From: Basidiobolus ranarum
Lineage: Eukaryota; Basidiobolomycota; Basidiobolomycetes; Basidiobolales
Direction: 5' to 3'
Length of the DNA stretch: 21,544 nucleotides
Assembly (NCBI GenBank): GCA_040143965.1
Contig: JASJQH010000202.1
Coordinates: 1-21,544 of the forward strand
Shown here: positions 8,470-18,058 of the stretch, piece after piece
Numbering within the stretch: the first letter of the stretch is position 1
How the letters are laid out: each line of letters opens with the position of its first letter
The notes under the pieces: generated by a model
The model's database searches: none
What the model saw: the letters and a program-made list of their open reading frames with translations, nothing else
Told to the model about the DNA's origin: nothing
Program-made: the position numbers and the translations under genes

Positions 8470-8808
8470 CTTGGTTTGAGTTAGTTCGATTCTTGCGATA
8501 TATAATTTATTTCCTATTTGGAATATTTGTTACCATATAATTGATTTCTTCCAAGGAACACTGTATGTGGCTATATGCATATAACTTAGCCTAGGCCAAC
8601 ATCCTAAAAGATTTGCTAATTTGATGCCAAGTCTCTCCTCATATTATTGCTAGTTCCTTTTTTGACTTTAAAGTTGTGACGAGACCAAAGCAGAACAAAA
8701 TTACTTTCTATAGTCATTTGACCTTGTTCGTTGTCAGCTTTCAAACGTACTTTTTGGTTCATTTGGTTTAAAGCGGAGCTGCTGTTACCAGGTACAATTT
8801 AGAGTGGC

Positions 8809-11800
8809 ATGCTTCAATTTCTACAGTCTTACCAGAAGCGCTCCTCTGGAAAAACCTCTCCCCATTCGCCTGGTGGAAAGCCCCCAATAGCTTCACTCAG
8901 AAGAAAAGTTAAAGAAACAAATAAGGCTCCAAATGTTTGCTTCCCAGTAGTTACTATATATGCTTTAATAGTTTGTAACTTTTTTCTTCTTAGGCTACGC
9001 TTAAACATATCCTTGGCTTGACAACCAGTCAAAATTCCGCTTTTGCTGTTCATCCTTCCCAAGACATTATAGCATATTCAGCTGGTTGTGTTGTGGTACT
9101 GTATCACTACAAAAAGAACAAACAAATTGTATTCTTGCAGGCCATTGGGGCCACGGTCCAACAGCCTAATGCATCTACCGAGGCTAATAAGGCGGTATTT
9201 AGTGTATCCGCTGCCCCTGTTGCACCCAATAATGCTTCTCAAACTAAGAAAGCTCTCATTAATGCACCTAAAGCTATCTCTTGTTTGTCATTTTCATCCG
9301 ATGGCAACTATCTGGCTGTCGGTGAGGTAATCATATGCAAAAGTTGCTCTGATAAATATTGTGCACCTTCTCTTACCATGTCTTTGCGTATTTAGTCTGG
9401 ATACCGGCCTCGCGTTTTGGTATGGGATTGGCAAGTGTCGGTCATTGTAAGCGAACTGCTGGGTCACAAATTTGGTGTTTCCACCGTAGAATTTTCACCA
9501 GATATGAAATATTTGGTCTCTATTGGATTCCAGGTTTGATAATTTTATAACGTATATTCAATTTCTGATGATCTAACGAAATTATTTGATGCCATATATG
9601 TTCAGCACGATGGATTTCTTTACGCTTGGGATTGGAAAGCCGGAGTGATGCTTGCTTCCAATAAGATTACGTCCAAGGTAGTCCTTTACGTCCATTCTTT
9701 CTACATTTCGAGTGACTGATGTATTCTTAAATTCATCAGGTGTCAGCATTGACTTTTTCAAATGGAGGCACATACTGCATTACAGCTGGTCTTCGACATA
9801 TCAAATATTGGTACTTTGACGGTTATGGAAATAGTAATTCATTGGTAAACTTGATTGAAAGAAATTTTTCTGATTCGATACTTGAGACATTGTAATAACC
9901 AATTTCAATAGAAGACGACAAAAGTGATGACAGGACGCTCTGGGATACTTTCCGGCCTTAGTAATAATACATTTATTGATGCTGCTTGCGGTAGAGATAA
10001 AGATGGAAGTGAAGTAATGTACTCCATCACCTCTAGTGGACTTCTTTGCCAGTTTAGTGAAGGGAGAGTGGTCCAAAAATGGATCAATTTGCAGGTACCT
10101 TGTATATTAAACCTACAGCACGAAAGAAAGCGCATTTAACGAATTTGACCAGGTTAAAAGAGCGTATTCAATATGCGCCGATGATAGATACATCGCATGT
10201 GGGTGTGAAAATGGAATCATTCGGTACGAGTTTTTGTTGTTTCTAGAGTAGTAGATTGAACTAATATTTGGGAACTAGATTATTTGAACCGGAAACTTTG
10301 AGATATCTGGGAACACTTCCAAGACCACATCAACTAGACGTCGATGTGACATCTCCAGGGTAAGATTTACTTAGATATGGTTGAAGAAGGTTTGGTACTA
10401 AATTCATGCTCAGTTATCAACCACATACTGAAGGTGTTTACCCAAACGTAATTGCAGTGAAAGTAACTTCGCACAGTGAAAAAATTGCGTGTATTTACAG
10501 TGATCGTAGTATGTTCATTTGGGATATCAAAAATCTGGAACGTGTGGGAAAATATCGAAGTTTCTTGTATCATAGCAATTGTATTTGGAATGTTGAGGTA
10601 TTGGAGTTAATACCGTAAACAATATATTAACTATGCTAATAATTAATACCTTAGACTTATCCTGAAGTAACTCATCTTCCAAGCTCCCTCGATTCTTACA
10701 TTCCCTCCAATAGTTTTGCGACATGCTCTTCCGATGGAACTATCCGATTCTGGAATTTGGAACACCTTTACTCTCCATCTTCAATCACCTCCCCTGTGGT
10801 TTCTCCAACTAGTCCAGGTTCGATTTCATCATACAGAGGAAATATATATAGTAAAGAGCTTCTACGTATGCTATTTATTGACCAGTATCAACCTGTGGTA
10901 TCTGAGAACCTTGAAGGTAACTTGAACTCTCTCTAATTCCCATAGAATCTCACTAAGCTCGTATTGTTCCAGATTCAAGTACCTCCCCAAGAGGGGCCAA
11001 TACCACAGTGATTCGCTCAATCAAAATCAGTGCAGATGGTCGGTATCTCGCTTCAGGTGATAAGGAGGGAAATTTAAGGTGGGCATCAATCTTCAGCGAG
11101 AAGAGTGGAAATGATTACATATTTAACGCATGATATTTAGGGTTCATGATTTGCTCTCTATGGAGCAAATTGTTTATCAAGAGGCCCATAATGGAGATAT
11201 ATTAACCATAGACTTCTCAAATCCTTCTACAACAGGTATTTCTTTTGTACCAAATTTAGATATATGTTGGTTGTTTGGCTGATATATATATATATATATT
11301 AGGTTTACCTTCTATGGTTGCTACCGCCGGGCGAGACAGATTGATTCATGTATTTGATGCCAATAACTCGTTTACCCCGATCCAAACTTTAGATGATCAT
11401 TCTGCGGCGATTACCTCACTCAAGTTCACAGATGGAGGTGGAGTGCTTATTAGCAGCAGTGCTGATAAAAGTATTATATTCCGAAAAGCATTACCGGTAA
11501 ATTCAGCCTCATTTAGAAAACATCATAGGCCTTGATATTGACCAATATTCCATAGCAATTAGATACTCCTTTTTTCACCAGCTATCAAAACCATTTTGCC
11601 AAAGCTTCTGTTTATGATATGGACCTGGATTCCACAAAACCTATAATAGCTTCGGTAACTCAAGATAAGCGATTCCATTTGTTTGGTGTTGAATCAGGCA
11701 AATTAGAGAAATCTCATCGGCCAGAATCACTTGATGAAAATAACCCGGATACAAACATCTTGAAAATTGCCTTAGATCCCTCTGGTTCTTTTGTTGCTAC

Positions 11801-13845
11801 CTGTTGTTCCGATAAAAGTATTCGTATCTTCGATGTTCACAATGGCAATCTCATCGCGAAACTGTACGGACACTCGGAGCAGGTTACTTCAATCAAGTTT
11901 TCTCAAGATTGTACTTCCTTGATTTCCACAGCGGGTGATGGATGTATCTTTATATGGTCATTAAGCCTGGCTGTAACGAAACAAATGTTGAGAAACCGAA
12001 GGCTCTTATCTCCGTACAGCGACTATTCAACAAATAGAGGAAATGATATGGGGAATACTATGCTTCAGTCTCCCCCAAAGGGACTAGCAAAAGTTAGATC
12101 AATGGATAATATGAACCGAGATCAGGACACCGCAGAAATGAAAGATATGAGCATAATGATAGATCCTCGAAGAGTTGGCACCCTCCCCCGACGCAAAGTG
12201 TCTGAGTATAATGAACACGAGAACGCAAGAATTCATAGTCCTGAGGTGATATTCCTTGAATTTTTTTTGTCACTAATCGATCATTACTAACTCCTTGGTT
12301 ATAGGGTATCTCTAAGCTTAACCACAGTCTGAATTTTCCTGGCATCAATTATACCCTGGATTCGTCTAGTGTTGTATCCTCAAATCCCCCGGACATAGAC
12401 AAATTCCCGTTTTCTAAAGCCATAAAATCTCCATCCCAATCGAGTACGGATGATGAAGAAATAGCTCATGGAGCAACTATGGAATCTTCTGATGACGAAG
12501 GCTGTGATGATATCATATATCTTGAATCTCCAGACGATAAATTACCTGCATCGACTACGATTGAGTTTACCATCGAAGAGAATAAACCAACCGATCCAGA
12601 TCAAAGTTCAGTCGAGGAAGAGATTCCGGAGGAGATCCAAAGTCTGGAAGGAGATGTAAATGAACTGGAGGAAGATGAAGCCTTTGTAGAAAGCTCCGGA
12701 CAGTACCTGGACGAGCTCTTTGATTCGGCACAAGAATCGAATAATTCTAAAAGAGCCAGTCACAGACAGAGTATGAGCGCCAAATTCTTGTCAACTTCAT
12801 CCGTGACAACGTTGAAAAATATTCTTGAAAATATACCGGAACAGGATGCTACAGAAACCAATGTCGTAGAAGCTCACACTAAATTATGTAGTTCTCCGGT
12901 AAAAGTAGATAATATTACATGATTTTAGTAACTGTATTTACCATAATTCTTATTACATTATAGATCGCAGCCTCTCCTACTCCCTCTAGTCAGAAAACAC
13001 CTTATAGACACTGGCGTAAGCGTTCCTGCTCTCTTGATTTTCCAATCGATACTTCAGATACTTTTCAAATAATGACTCCACCACAACGTAACAAGACTGA
13101 TCAAGAGCTCGAGCACCCCAGGAGAGCTTTGCGAAATGCAGGCCTGTTATCAGTTAATACTTCTAAAAAAGACTATTCTCCTAAAAGTCTCTCGCCAATC
13201 CCATCCCCCCGTCTACGACAAATCACTCCAAGAAAAATCTCGACCTCCTCTCACGAATCTGCTCGAACATATAGAGAAACCAAAGACACCGATGATAAAG
13301 TTGATTCAACGACTAGATCTCTTCAGGCATTAAGTAAAATCTTACATCTTCAACGCAGTCTTAGTCAGGCACTAGACGCAAATCGATATTTATTTCAGTC
13401 TCCTCCTCGGAGTAGTACCGAGGATGATTTAACGAAGAAAGTTTGTCGCGGATTAACTAGTTTACGGGGACAAATTGATTCTAACCTAAGAAAACAAGGA
13501 ACTAAATCACCCAAGCCCGCAGCTACCAACAATGCTTTGGGGGTTCTTGTAGAGGATGACAATTCAAGTAATGACACTCGCTACAAAAACATCAAAGCTG
13601 ATGAAGACGAAATTAGCGTAGTAGAATCGGAATCTAATTGGACAGAAAACACCGATCATGAGGATAGTGCTATCTCCACTCCCTCAACACCCATTTACCC
13701 TGGCTTAACCGACGTACTAGAAAAATACTCCGACTTACTATTGAAGATGGTTGAAGAAAAGATGGAACGTATGAAAGGCACTACGCCTGAGGAAGCGCCG
13801 GCACATGTATCTTTTTTAACCGATAATCATCCTAATGACCAATAG
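8809..13845 (+). CDS. MAPKBP1: MAPKBP1/WDR62-type double WD40 propeller scaffold (16 exons, about 1371 aa)
   Basis: Exons: 8809-8934, 8994-9326, 9396-9533, 9606-9677, 9740-9844, 9912-10094, 10153-10223, 10279-10359, 10414-10597, 10655-10916, 10973-11078, 11141-11235, 11303-11496, 11556-12245, 12305-12898, 12964-13845. All introns are 54-72 nt and all joins keep frame. In animals these proteins are large scaffolds binding JNK-pathway kinases and acting at spindle poles. Here TLKHILGLTTS opens the first propeller; AYSAGCVVVLYHYKKNKQ, TGRSGILSGLSNNTFIDAACG, SSGLLCQFSEGRVVQKWINL and LYHSNCIWNVETYPEV follow; SMVATAGRDRLIHVFDA and GHSEQVTSIKFSQDC lie in the second. These match human MAPKBP1 blocks from memory. 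The C-terminal 490 residues are Ser/acid-rich and end in a helical LEKYSDLLLKMVEEKMERM segment. A Ser/Ala/Asn insert (QQPNASTEANKAVFSVSAAP) lies between the first strands. Least certain: intron 1 donor (8935 or 8947) and intron 15 donor (12899 or 12905). Confidence 0.9.
11280..11299 (+). repeat. (TA)n microsatellite in intron 12 of the WD40 gene
   Basis: Alternating T/A run directly before the acceptor (..tattag, 11297-11302). It takes the place of a polypyrimidine tract. Length variation here could affect splicing of exon 13. Confidence 0.75.
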
Positions 13846-14674
13846 ATATCCCCCTGTATTTTAAGGCTCAACAATAACATAATATGTTTCTTTCTGTTCT
13901 TTGATATGTATTAATATAGCAGTTTAATTAAATTATACATACTTTGTTGATGACATGTCTCAATTTGTTAGCTATACTGCTTGTACTTGGATTGCGTACT
14001 TTCTTGCTAGTCACAAAACAATATGCAAGCATAAATTTGTACCGGTGTTTGTGGTAACAACAAGCTCTACTCTAAAAAAAGCCGTTATAGAGGAGCACCT
14101 GTAGGGGGTTAACAATGTTTAAATCTCTATTCTTGAAATAAAATAGATTGATTTATATACAATAGAATAATGGCGGAATAGCTTATTGTCGGAATTATCT
14201 CACAACTGAAGGGGGATAGTTTCAGAAATTGTCTAGGCGTATAAGGAACGGGAAATGATGATTGAGACGTTAGTATTAGCGAGGTGGTATTAGTGCGTTG
14301 GTATTAATGCAATATCTCCGCGTTGTTGATTTGTTTATTGATTTTTGGATGAACTTGGAGCTAGCTGCAATGGCCCAATAGTGCTTGGGATTAAGCGCAA
14401 TGTTGCATATCGTCTAACAACGAATGCCAACGGTCCTAGAAACTCTAAATCTCGATAGTTTTAATTGGCACAAGATTCGTCAAGTGACGATTGTTTTCTC
14501 TTATTCAATCGGAATTTATCTAAGCCAACAGAACGATGCGAGAATTTGTTGATCGCCAAACAAGTTCAGGCCCTAAAGGATTTGGATCCCATTATCAGAG
14601 AGTGAGCAAATAGCGAACCCTAGGTGCTATTATACTTCAATATATCATCTGCCACCCATTTGGAGTCTACTTTG
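13846..14674. other. Intergenic between the WD40 gene and STE12
   Basis: AT-rich 3' UTR sequence of the WD40 gene, then about 500 bp of unassigned DNA. A short degenerate tandem repeat of a tagtattagcg-like unit lies at about 14268-14312, three units. A 46-codon frame without ATG (14465-14602) has protein-like content (..PTERCENLLIAKQVQALKD..) but no family; it could be an old exon scrap or chance. Confidence 0.4.
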
Positions 14675-14794
14675 ATGATCAACATGTATGTATGCGCGAT
14701 GGAGTTAGCAGATAAAAAGCCCACAGTTCCCTCAATTTTAGCCATTGCAAGATCATCTCACCTTCCTGCTCTAATTTGTGTTCGTTTCGTATAG
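14675..14794 (+). promoter_or_regulatory. Candidate upstream ORF (39 codons) in the STE12 leader region
   Basis: ATG at 14675 followed by 39 codons (MINMYVCAMELADKK.., ending ..LICVRFV) and a TAG at 14792-14794, 140 nt before the STE12 ATG. Three in-frame ATGs occur (14675, 14684, 14699), so any scanning ribosome on a leader starting upstream would meet it. Whether the mRNA leader reaches this far is unknown. Confidence 0.35.
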
Positions 14795-14934
14795 ATTTAG
14801 ATCAACCGGCCGAGTCTGCTGAAAATCGCTCCTTTCCCCTCTTTTACCCATATTCCTTTAGTACATCCTCATTTTTTGGATCAGCAATAACACAATTTTT
14901 TATCCACCAGTTCAATAGTATTCGCTAGGTCAAC

Positions 14935-16395
14935 ATGGCAAACACCGATATATTAGAGCAACTAGAACAACTTAAATACTTCTTGGCCACAGCGCCGGCC
15001 AATTGGAGATCAGAGCAAGCTATAAGGAAATTCATGCTTCCCAATGGCGAATATGTTTCTTGCATCCTCTGGAATAACCTCTTCCATATTACTGGCACTG
15101 ACATTGTGAGATGTCTGGTCTTTCGGTTCCAGGCGTTCGGTAGACCAGTCAAAAATATCAAGAAATTCGAGGAGGGAATTTTTAGTGATCTTCGTAATTT
15201 GAAGCCTGGTATTGATGCTACACTTGAAGAGCCTAGATCGGAATTCCTGGAAATGTTATATAAGAATAATTGCATCCGAACTCAAAAGAAACAAAAGGTC
15301 TTTTACTGGTATTCAGTTCCGCACGATCGTCTTTTCATGGACGCCCTCGAAAGAGACTTGAAGCGAGAGGCCCTAGGTGCTGAACCCACCACTATGCTAC
15401 TGAACTCACACTCACCTAACTCTTATCCATCATCGACATCTCCTCCTTCCACTTTCCACTACCCTGCCATGAATATGGAGTCACGTAACGAGTCAGCGGT
15501 GGATGCTTCAGAGTTGGTCCTGGATTCTCATGGAGCCTTTTCAAATATGAATAGAGAGTTCAGACAGCAAACCAGAGCTGAACAGGATTTGATGCAAGCT
15601 ATTGATCAATCTATGGACAACTGGTTATCCTCTGGTACTTGTTCGGACTCACGGACGCTCTCACTTATTGACCACTTGGATACATCAGGAGATTTGGATT
15701 CCTCAACTAAAAATCAAGTCAACTATCCGGTCAAGCAATACACCCCTGATACACCAAGCTCATTGAGTCAAGGGAGTAATTTCTTTCCTACACCAGAGCC
15801 AGTTTTCTCGAGATACGAAGATGGAAACCGAACTAAGTCGGAATCTGGCCTTGGCTTGGATAGAGAAGAGTTGCTCTTAGGCGCAGCCTTTCCCAATCAC
15901 GAGTTACCATTGAATCATTCAGATTTACAATTCCCAGTTGATATATTCCCATCACTTCCCATAGGGAATTCGATGAATCCTGTCTTCAATATGCTCAATG
16001 GGCTGGAGGGATCACCTAGTTACAAGCAGCGTAGAAAAAACCTAATTCTTAACCAAGGGGTTTGGGGAAATCCATATCCTAGTCCTTACATGAATCTGAC
16101 CCACCATTCTGCTGACTTGACCAAGGAGGCGCGCTCCCCTCATGCCAAACCAGCACCTTACTCGAGAAAAGTCAAAGGTTATGATCATCTACAAAGGTAT
16201 GGTAATGCTTTTACTGATGCCAAACCGTTTGCGTGTCCGATGGAGAACTGTAATCAAGGGTTCTCTCAACTAGATAACTTCCATCAGCATCTACGAGTAC
16301 ACGCCGACAACACATTCCCTGTGTCCTCTCCGGCTCCCAACACCAACTTGAATGAGCTGGACTTTGATGACTCTAATTCACCTTTGTTACTGTAA
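14935..16395 (+). CDS. STE12: Ste12-type transcription factor with one intact C2H2 finger
   Basis: Predicted 486 aa in a single exon. Ste12 proteins are fungal DNA-binding factors downstream of MAPK cascades controlling mating, invasive growth and development. The STE homeodomain-like domain spans about residues 4-150: LEQLEQLKYFLATAPANW, IRKFMLPNGEYVSCILWNN, FRFQAFGRPVKNIKKFEEG and KKQKVFYWYSVPHDRLFMDA are all diagnostic. A long Ser/Pro/Asn-rich middle holds possible S/T-P phosphosites (SPNSYP, YTPDTPSS, PTPEP). Near the C-terminus is a perfect C-x4-C-x12-H-x3-H finger at about 434-456. Outside Saccharomycotina, Ste12 usually has two tandem fingers. Here the position of the first reads GYDHLQRYGNAFTDAKPF, with its cysteines gone and both histidine positions changed to Y and F. 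The protein ends DSNSPLLL. Start chosen: the only ATG before the domain. Confidence 0.95.
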   Translation: MANTDILEQLEQLKYFLATAPANWRSEQAIRKFMLPNGEYVSCILWNNLFHITGTDIVRCLVFRFQAFGRPVKNIKKFEEGIFSDLRNLKPGIDATLEEPRSEFLEMLYKNNCIRTQKKQKVFYWYSVPHDRLFMDALERDLKREALGAEPTTMLLNSHSPNSYPSSTSPPSTFHYPAMNMESRNESAVDASELVLDSHGAFSNMNREFRQQTRAEQDLMQAIDQSMDNWLSSGTCSDSRTLSLIDHLDTSGDLDSSTKNQVNYPVKQYTPDTPSSLSQGSNFFPTPEPVFSRYEDGNRTKSESGLGLDREELLLGAAFPNHELPLNHSDLQFPVDIFPSLPIGNSMNPVFNMLNGLEGSPSYKQRRKNLILNQGVWGNPYPSPYMNLTHHSADLTKEARSPHAKPAPYSRKVKGYDHLQRYGNAFTDAKPFACPMENCNQGFSQLDNFHQHLRVHADNTFPVSSPAPNTNLNELDFDDSNSPLLL

Positions 16396-16715
16396 TAATC
16401 TATTTTCACTCTTCTCCTCTCCACCCCACCTCGCTTCCTTCTCTGTTGATTAAGTTTTGTTTGATTACCCCGACATTTTGAGTACCTAGAACTATTATTT
16501 CCTAGAGCGTGGTGAACAAATGTGTATATACCGTTTAGATAATCTAGGTTTGATTGAATCATTAATGTTAGTTCCATTCAATCTGTAGCTAATCAGTTTC
16601 CTTGCCTTCTTTTGCGTTTTAATGATAGATCTGATTATAGACTGACCCAGGAATTTTGTAGAATTCTCGAATAAATAGATTAAGTGATTTGTTGAATTCC
16701 TCATTTCTCCTAACA
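16396..16715. other. Spacer between STE12 and PIH1
   Basis: It starts with a pyrimidine-rich stretch immediately after the STE12 stop (about 16405-16445), probably 3' UTR, followed by AT-rich sequence leading to the PIH1 start. No gene seen. Confidence 0.4.
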
Positions 16716-17868
16716 ATGTCATTGAATACGTTAAGAATAGTACCAGAAACAAATAATCAAGACTCCATTAATAGTGAGTTTGCCGGGGAAGAATATGAAA
16801 AAATCCTTTCTGAGCTTGAACAACGTCTTGAACCAAAACCTATAGAGACTTTATTACCTGAAAAATCATATAAAGATTTCACCGTACCCTTACGTATTGA
16901 ACCACTTCCAGGTTTTATCCTAAGCACTGTGACAGCTTCTAAAAGTGAAAAATATCCTTCGAATTATCCTATCTTTGTGAACATTTGTCATTCACCGGAC
17001 TTTCCTAAACCTCCTAAAGTAACTGAACAAGAGATTCAAAAAGCACTCAATGCAGATCCTACTTCGAACTATCAGATACCTCTTAGTCTTACCGAACCAA
17101 GAACCGACACTAATGGTGACTACTTCACTATGATTAAGAAGGGAAATATTGGTTTCTTATTAAGTTTATATTAACGTTGTGATAGATGGAAAAGCTTGTT
17201 TAGTATTCGATGCCTGTATTCATAGTGAACCCTTTCAAAGATCTTGTCAAGACTTTGATTTTCGACTATATATTATCGAGTTGGCCATTGAGTGGGTTGA
17301 AGAGAAAAACAAACTTGAACTGAGAAGAGGTGCATTTTGAATAGATCATTTATTCACTCCATTGTTTTCTCACTTGACTTGTTTCTTTTAGAGTTTACTC
17401 TTCCAGCTGGATCTTCTAAAGGTCCTCTAGCTCCTCATACTATTCCAGTGACAAAATCAGCACCAGTTACGGAGATAACCTCTATCCCTCCAAAGAAGGA
17501 CACTCCCACTACTCTTTCTCCAAAAACCAACACCCCTAGAGTACCGGAATATCGTATTCAAGAGATTCCTGGCTTAACTGGACCTTCAAATCAACTCCAT
17601 ATCTCTATAATGTTACCAGAACTGGTAAGTTGTCGTTAAAATCCAGTCACAAGTGAATTTTAACTTAGCAACATCTCTTTAGGCTAGTACAAAAACCACG
17701 ACACTGGATATAGAACCCGATCAAATAATTTTGGATACACCTAATATATATCATTTAGAAGTCCCTCTACCATATAAAATAGATCACACTCAAGGTAGAG
17801 CATTGTTTAGTAGAAAAAGTAAACAATTGAAAGTAATGTTGTTTAGATTGCAAGAACCATCTACTTAA
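16716..17868 (+). CDS. PIH1: PIH1-domain protein, R2TP complex subunit (4 exons)
   Basis: Exons 16716-17115, 17186-17329, 17392-17624 and 17683-17868 give 320 aa; introns are 70, 62 and 58 nt. PIH1 (Nop17, PIH1D1) is the adaptor of the R2TP complex (Rvb1-Rvb2-Tah1-Pih1). With Hsp90 it assembles box C/D snoRNPs, RNA polymerase II and PIKK kinases. The PIH domain is clear: YPIFVNICHSPDFPKPP, NYQIPLSLTEPRTDTN, then across intron 1 DGKACLVFDACIHSEPFQR and IIELAIEWVEEKNKLELRR, joined to EFTLPAGSSKGPLAP by intron 2. A Pro/Thr/Lys linker follows, then a CS-like C-terminal domain (ISIMLPEL.., DTPNIYHLEVPLPYKID, KQLKVMLFRL). Intron 1 was placed at 17116 (gtgact) because reading through gives a frame break and a non-family insert. 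The open frame starts at a TTG (16689); the ATG at 16716 is used. Confidence 0.92.
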
Positions 17869-17924
17869 AATTCCTTCAAGTTTGAGTTGAAAAGAGTGAT
17901 TAAATTAAGTCATTTCATAAAATT

Positions 17925-17975
17925 AAGGTTCATTTTTTTCGAGATTTTTTTTTTTTAATAAATTTTTTCTACGCA
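17925..17975 (+). promoter_or_regulatory. Poly(dT) tract in the PIH1-RRB1 spacer
   Basis: Two T runs, at about 17934-17957 (interrupted) and 17963-17969, lie 90-130 bp upstream of the RRB1 ATG. Such tracts exclude nucleosomes and are common in yeast-type promoters of ribosome-biogenesis genes. I could not find a clean PAC or RRPE motif, so the role is inferred. Confidence 0.35.
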
Positions 17976-18058
17976 TCTCCCTTGACCTGAGGTGGATATT
18001 AGGCTACCATATACGTTAACCTGTATTCTACTTTTCTTAAGTTGTCAATTTACTCATA

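Larger units (their letters stand above)
7682..8808. other. Divergent spacer with coding-like scraps, no firm gene
   Basis: 1.1 kb between the promethin-like gene and the WD40 gene. It should hold both promoters. It also shows protein-like but unassigned reading frames: 7748-7906 with ATG and 52 codons, and 8255-8416 (listed separately). There are inverted repeats built on CAGGGTTGTG (8388-8397 and 8460-8469) and a purine-rich hexamer-like run (tgcaggtggagatgtagatg, about 8087-8106). Decayed transposon sequence is the likeliest source. No tRNA fold was found around the B-box-like gttcgatt near 8487. Confidence 0.4.

Noticed and set aside
8475-8500. B-box-like gttcgatt suggesting a tRNA
   Set aside because: The flanks do not form a T-stem and no acceptor or anticodon arm could be placed.
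9801-10135. Two overlapping minus-strand frames
   Set aside because: Antisense to exon 6 of the WD40 gene, with no family similarity.
8809-13845. Several separate short genes in the WD40 region
   Set aside because: The many short frames join through 54-72-nt GT..AG introns without a frame break and follow the MAPKBP1 block order, so a single gene explains them.
14465-14602. 46-codon open frame before STE12 with protein-like content
   Set aside because: No ATG, no family, and a length common by chance; it is recorded within the spacer entry only.
17116-17174. Read-through end of the first PIH1 open frame
   Set aside because: Splicing at 17116/17185 restores the conserved TDTN-DGKACLVFDAC run, whereas read-through ends in a stop within the domain.
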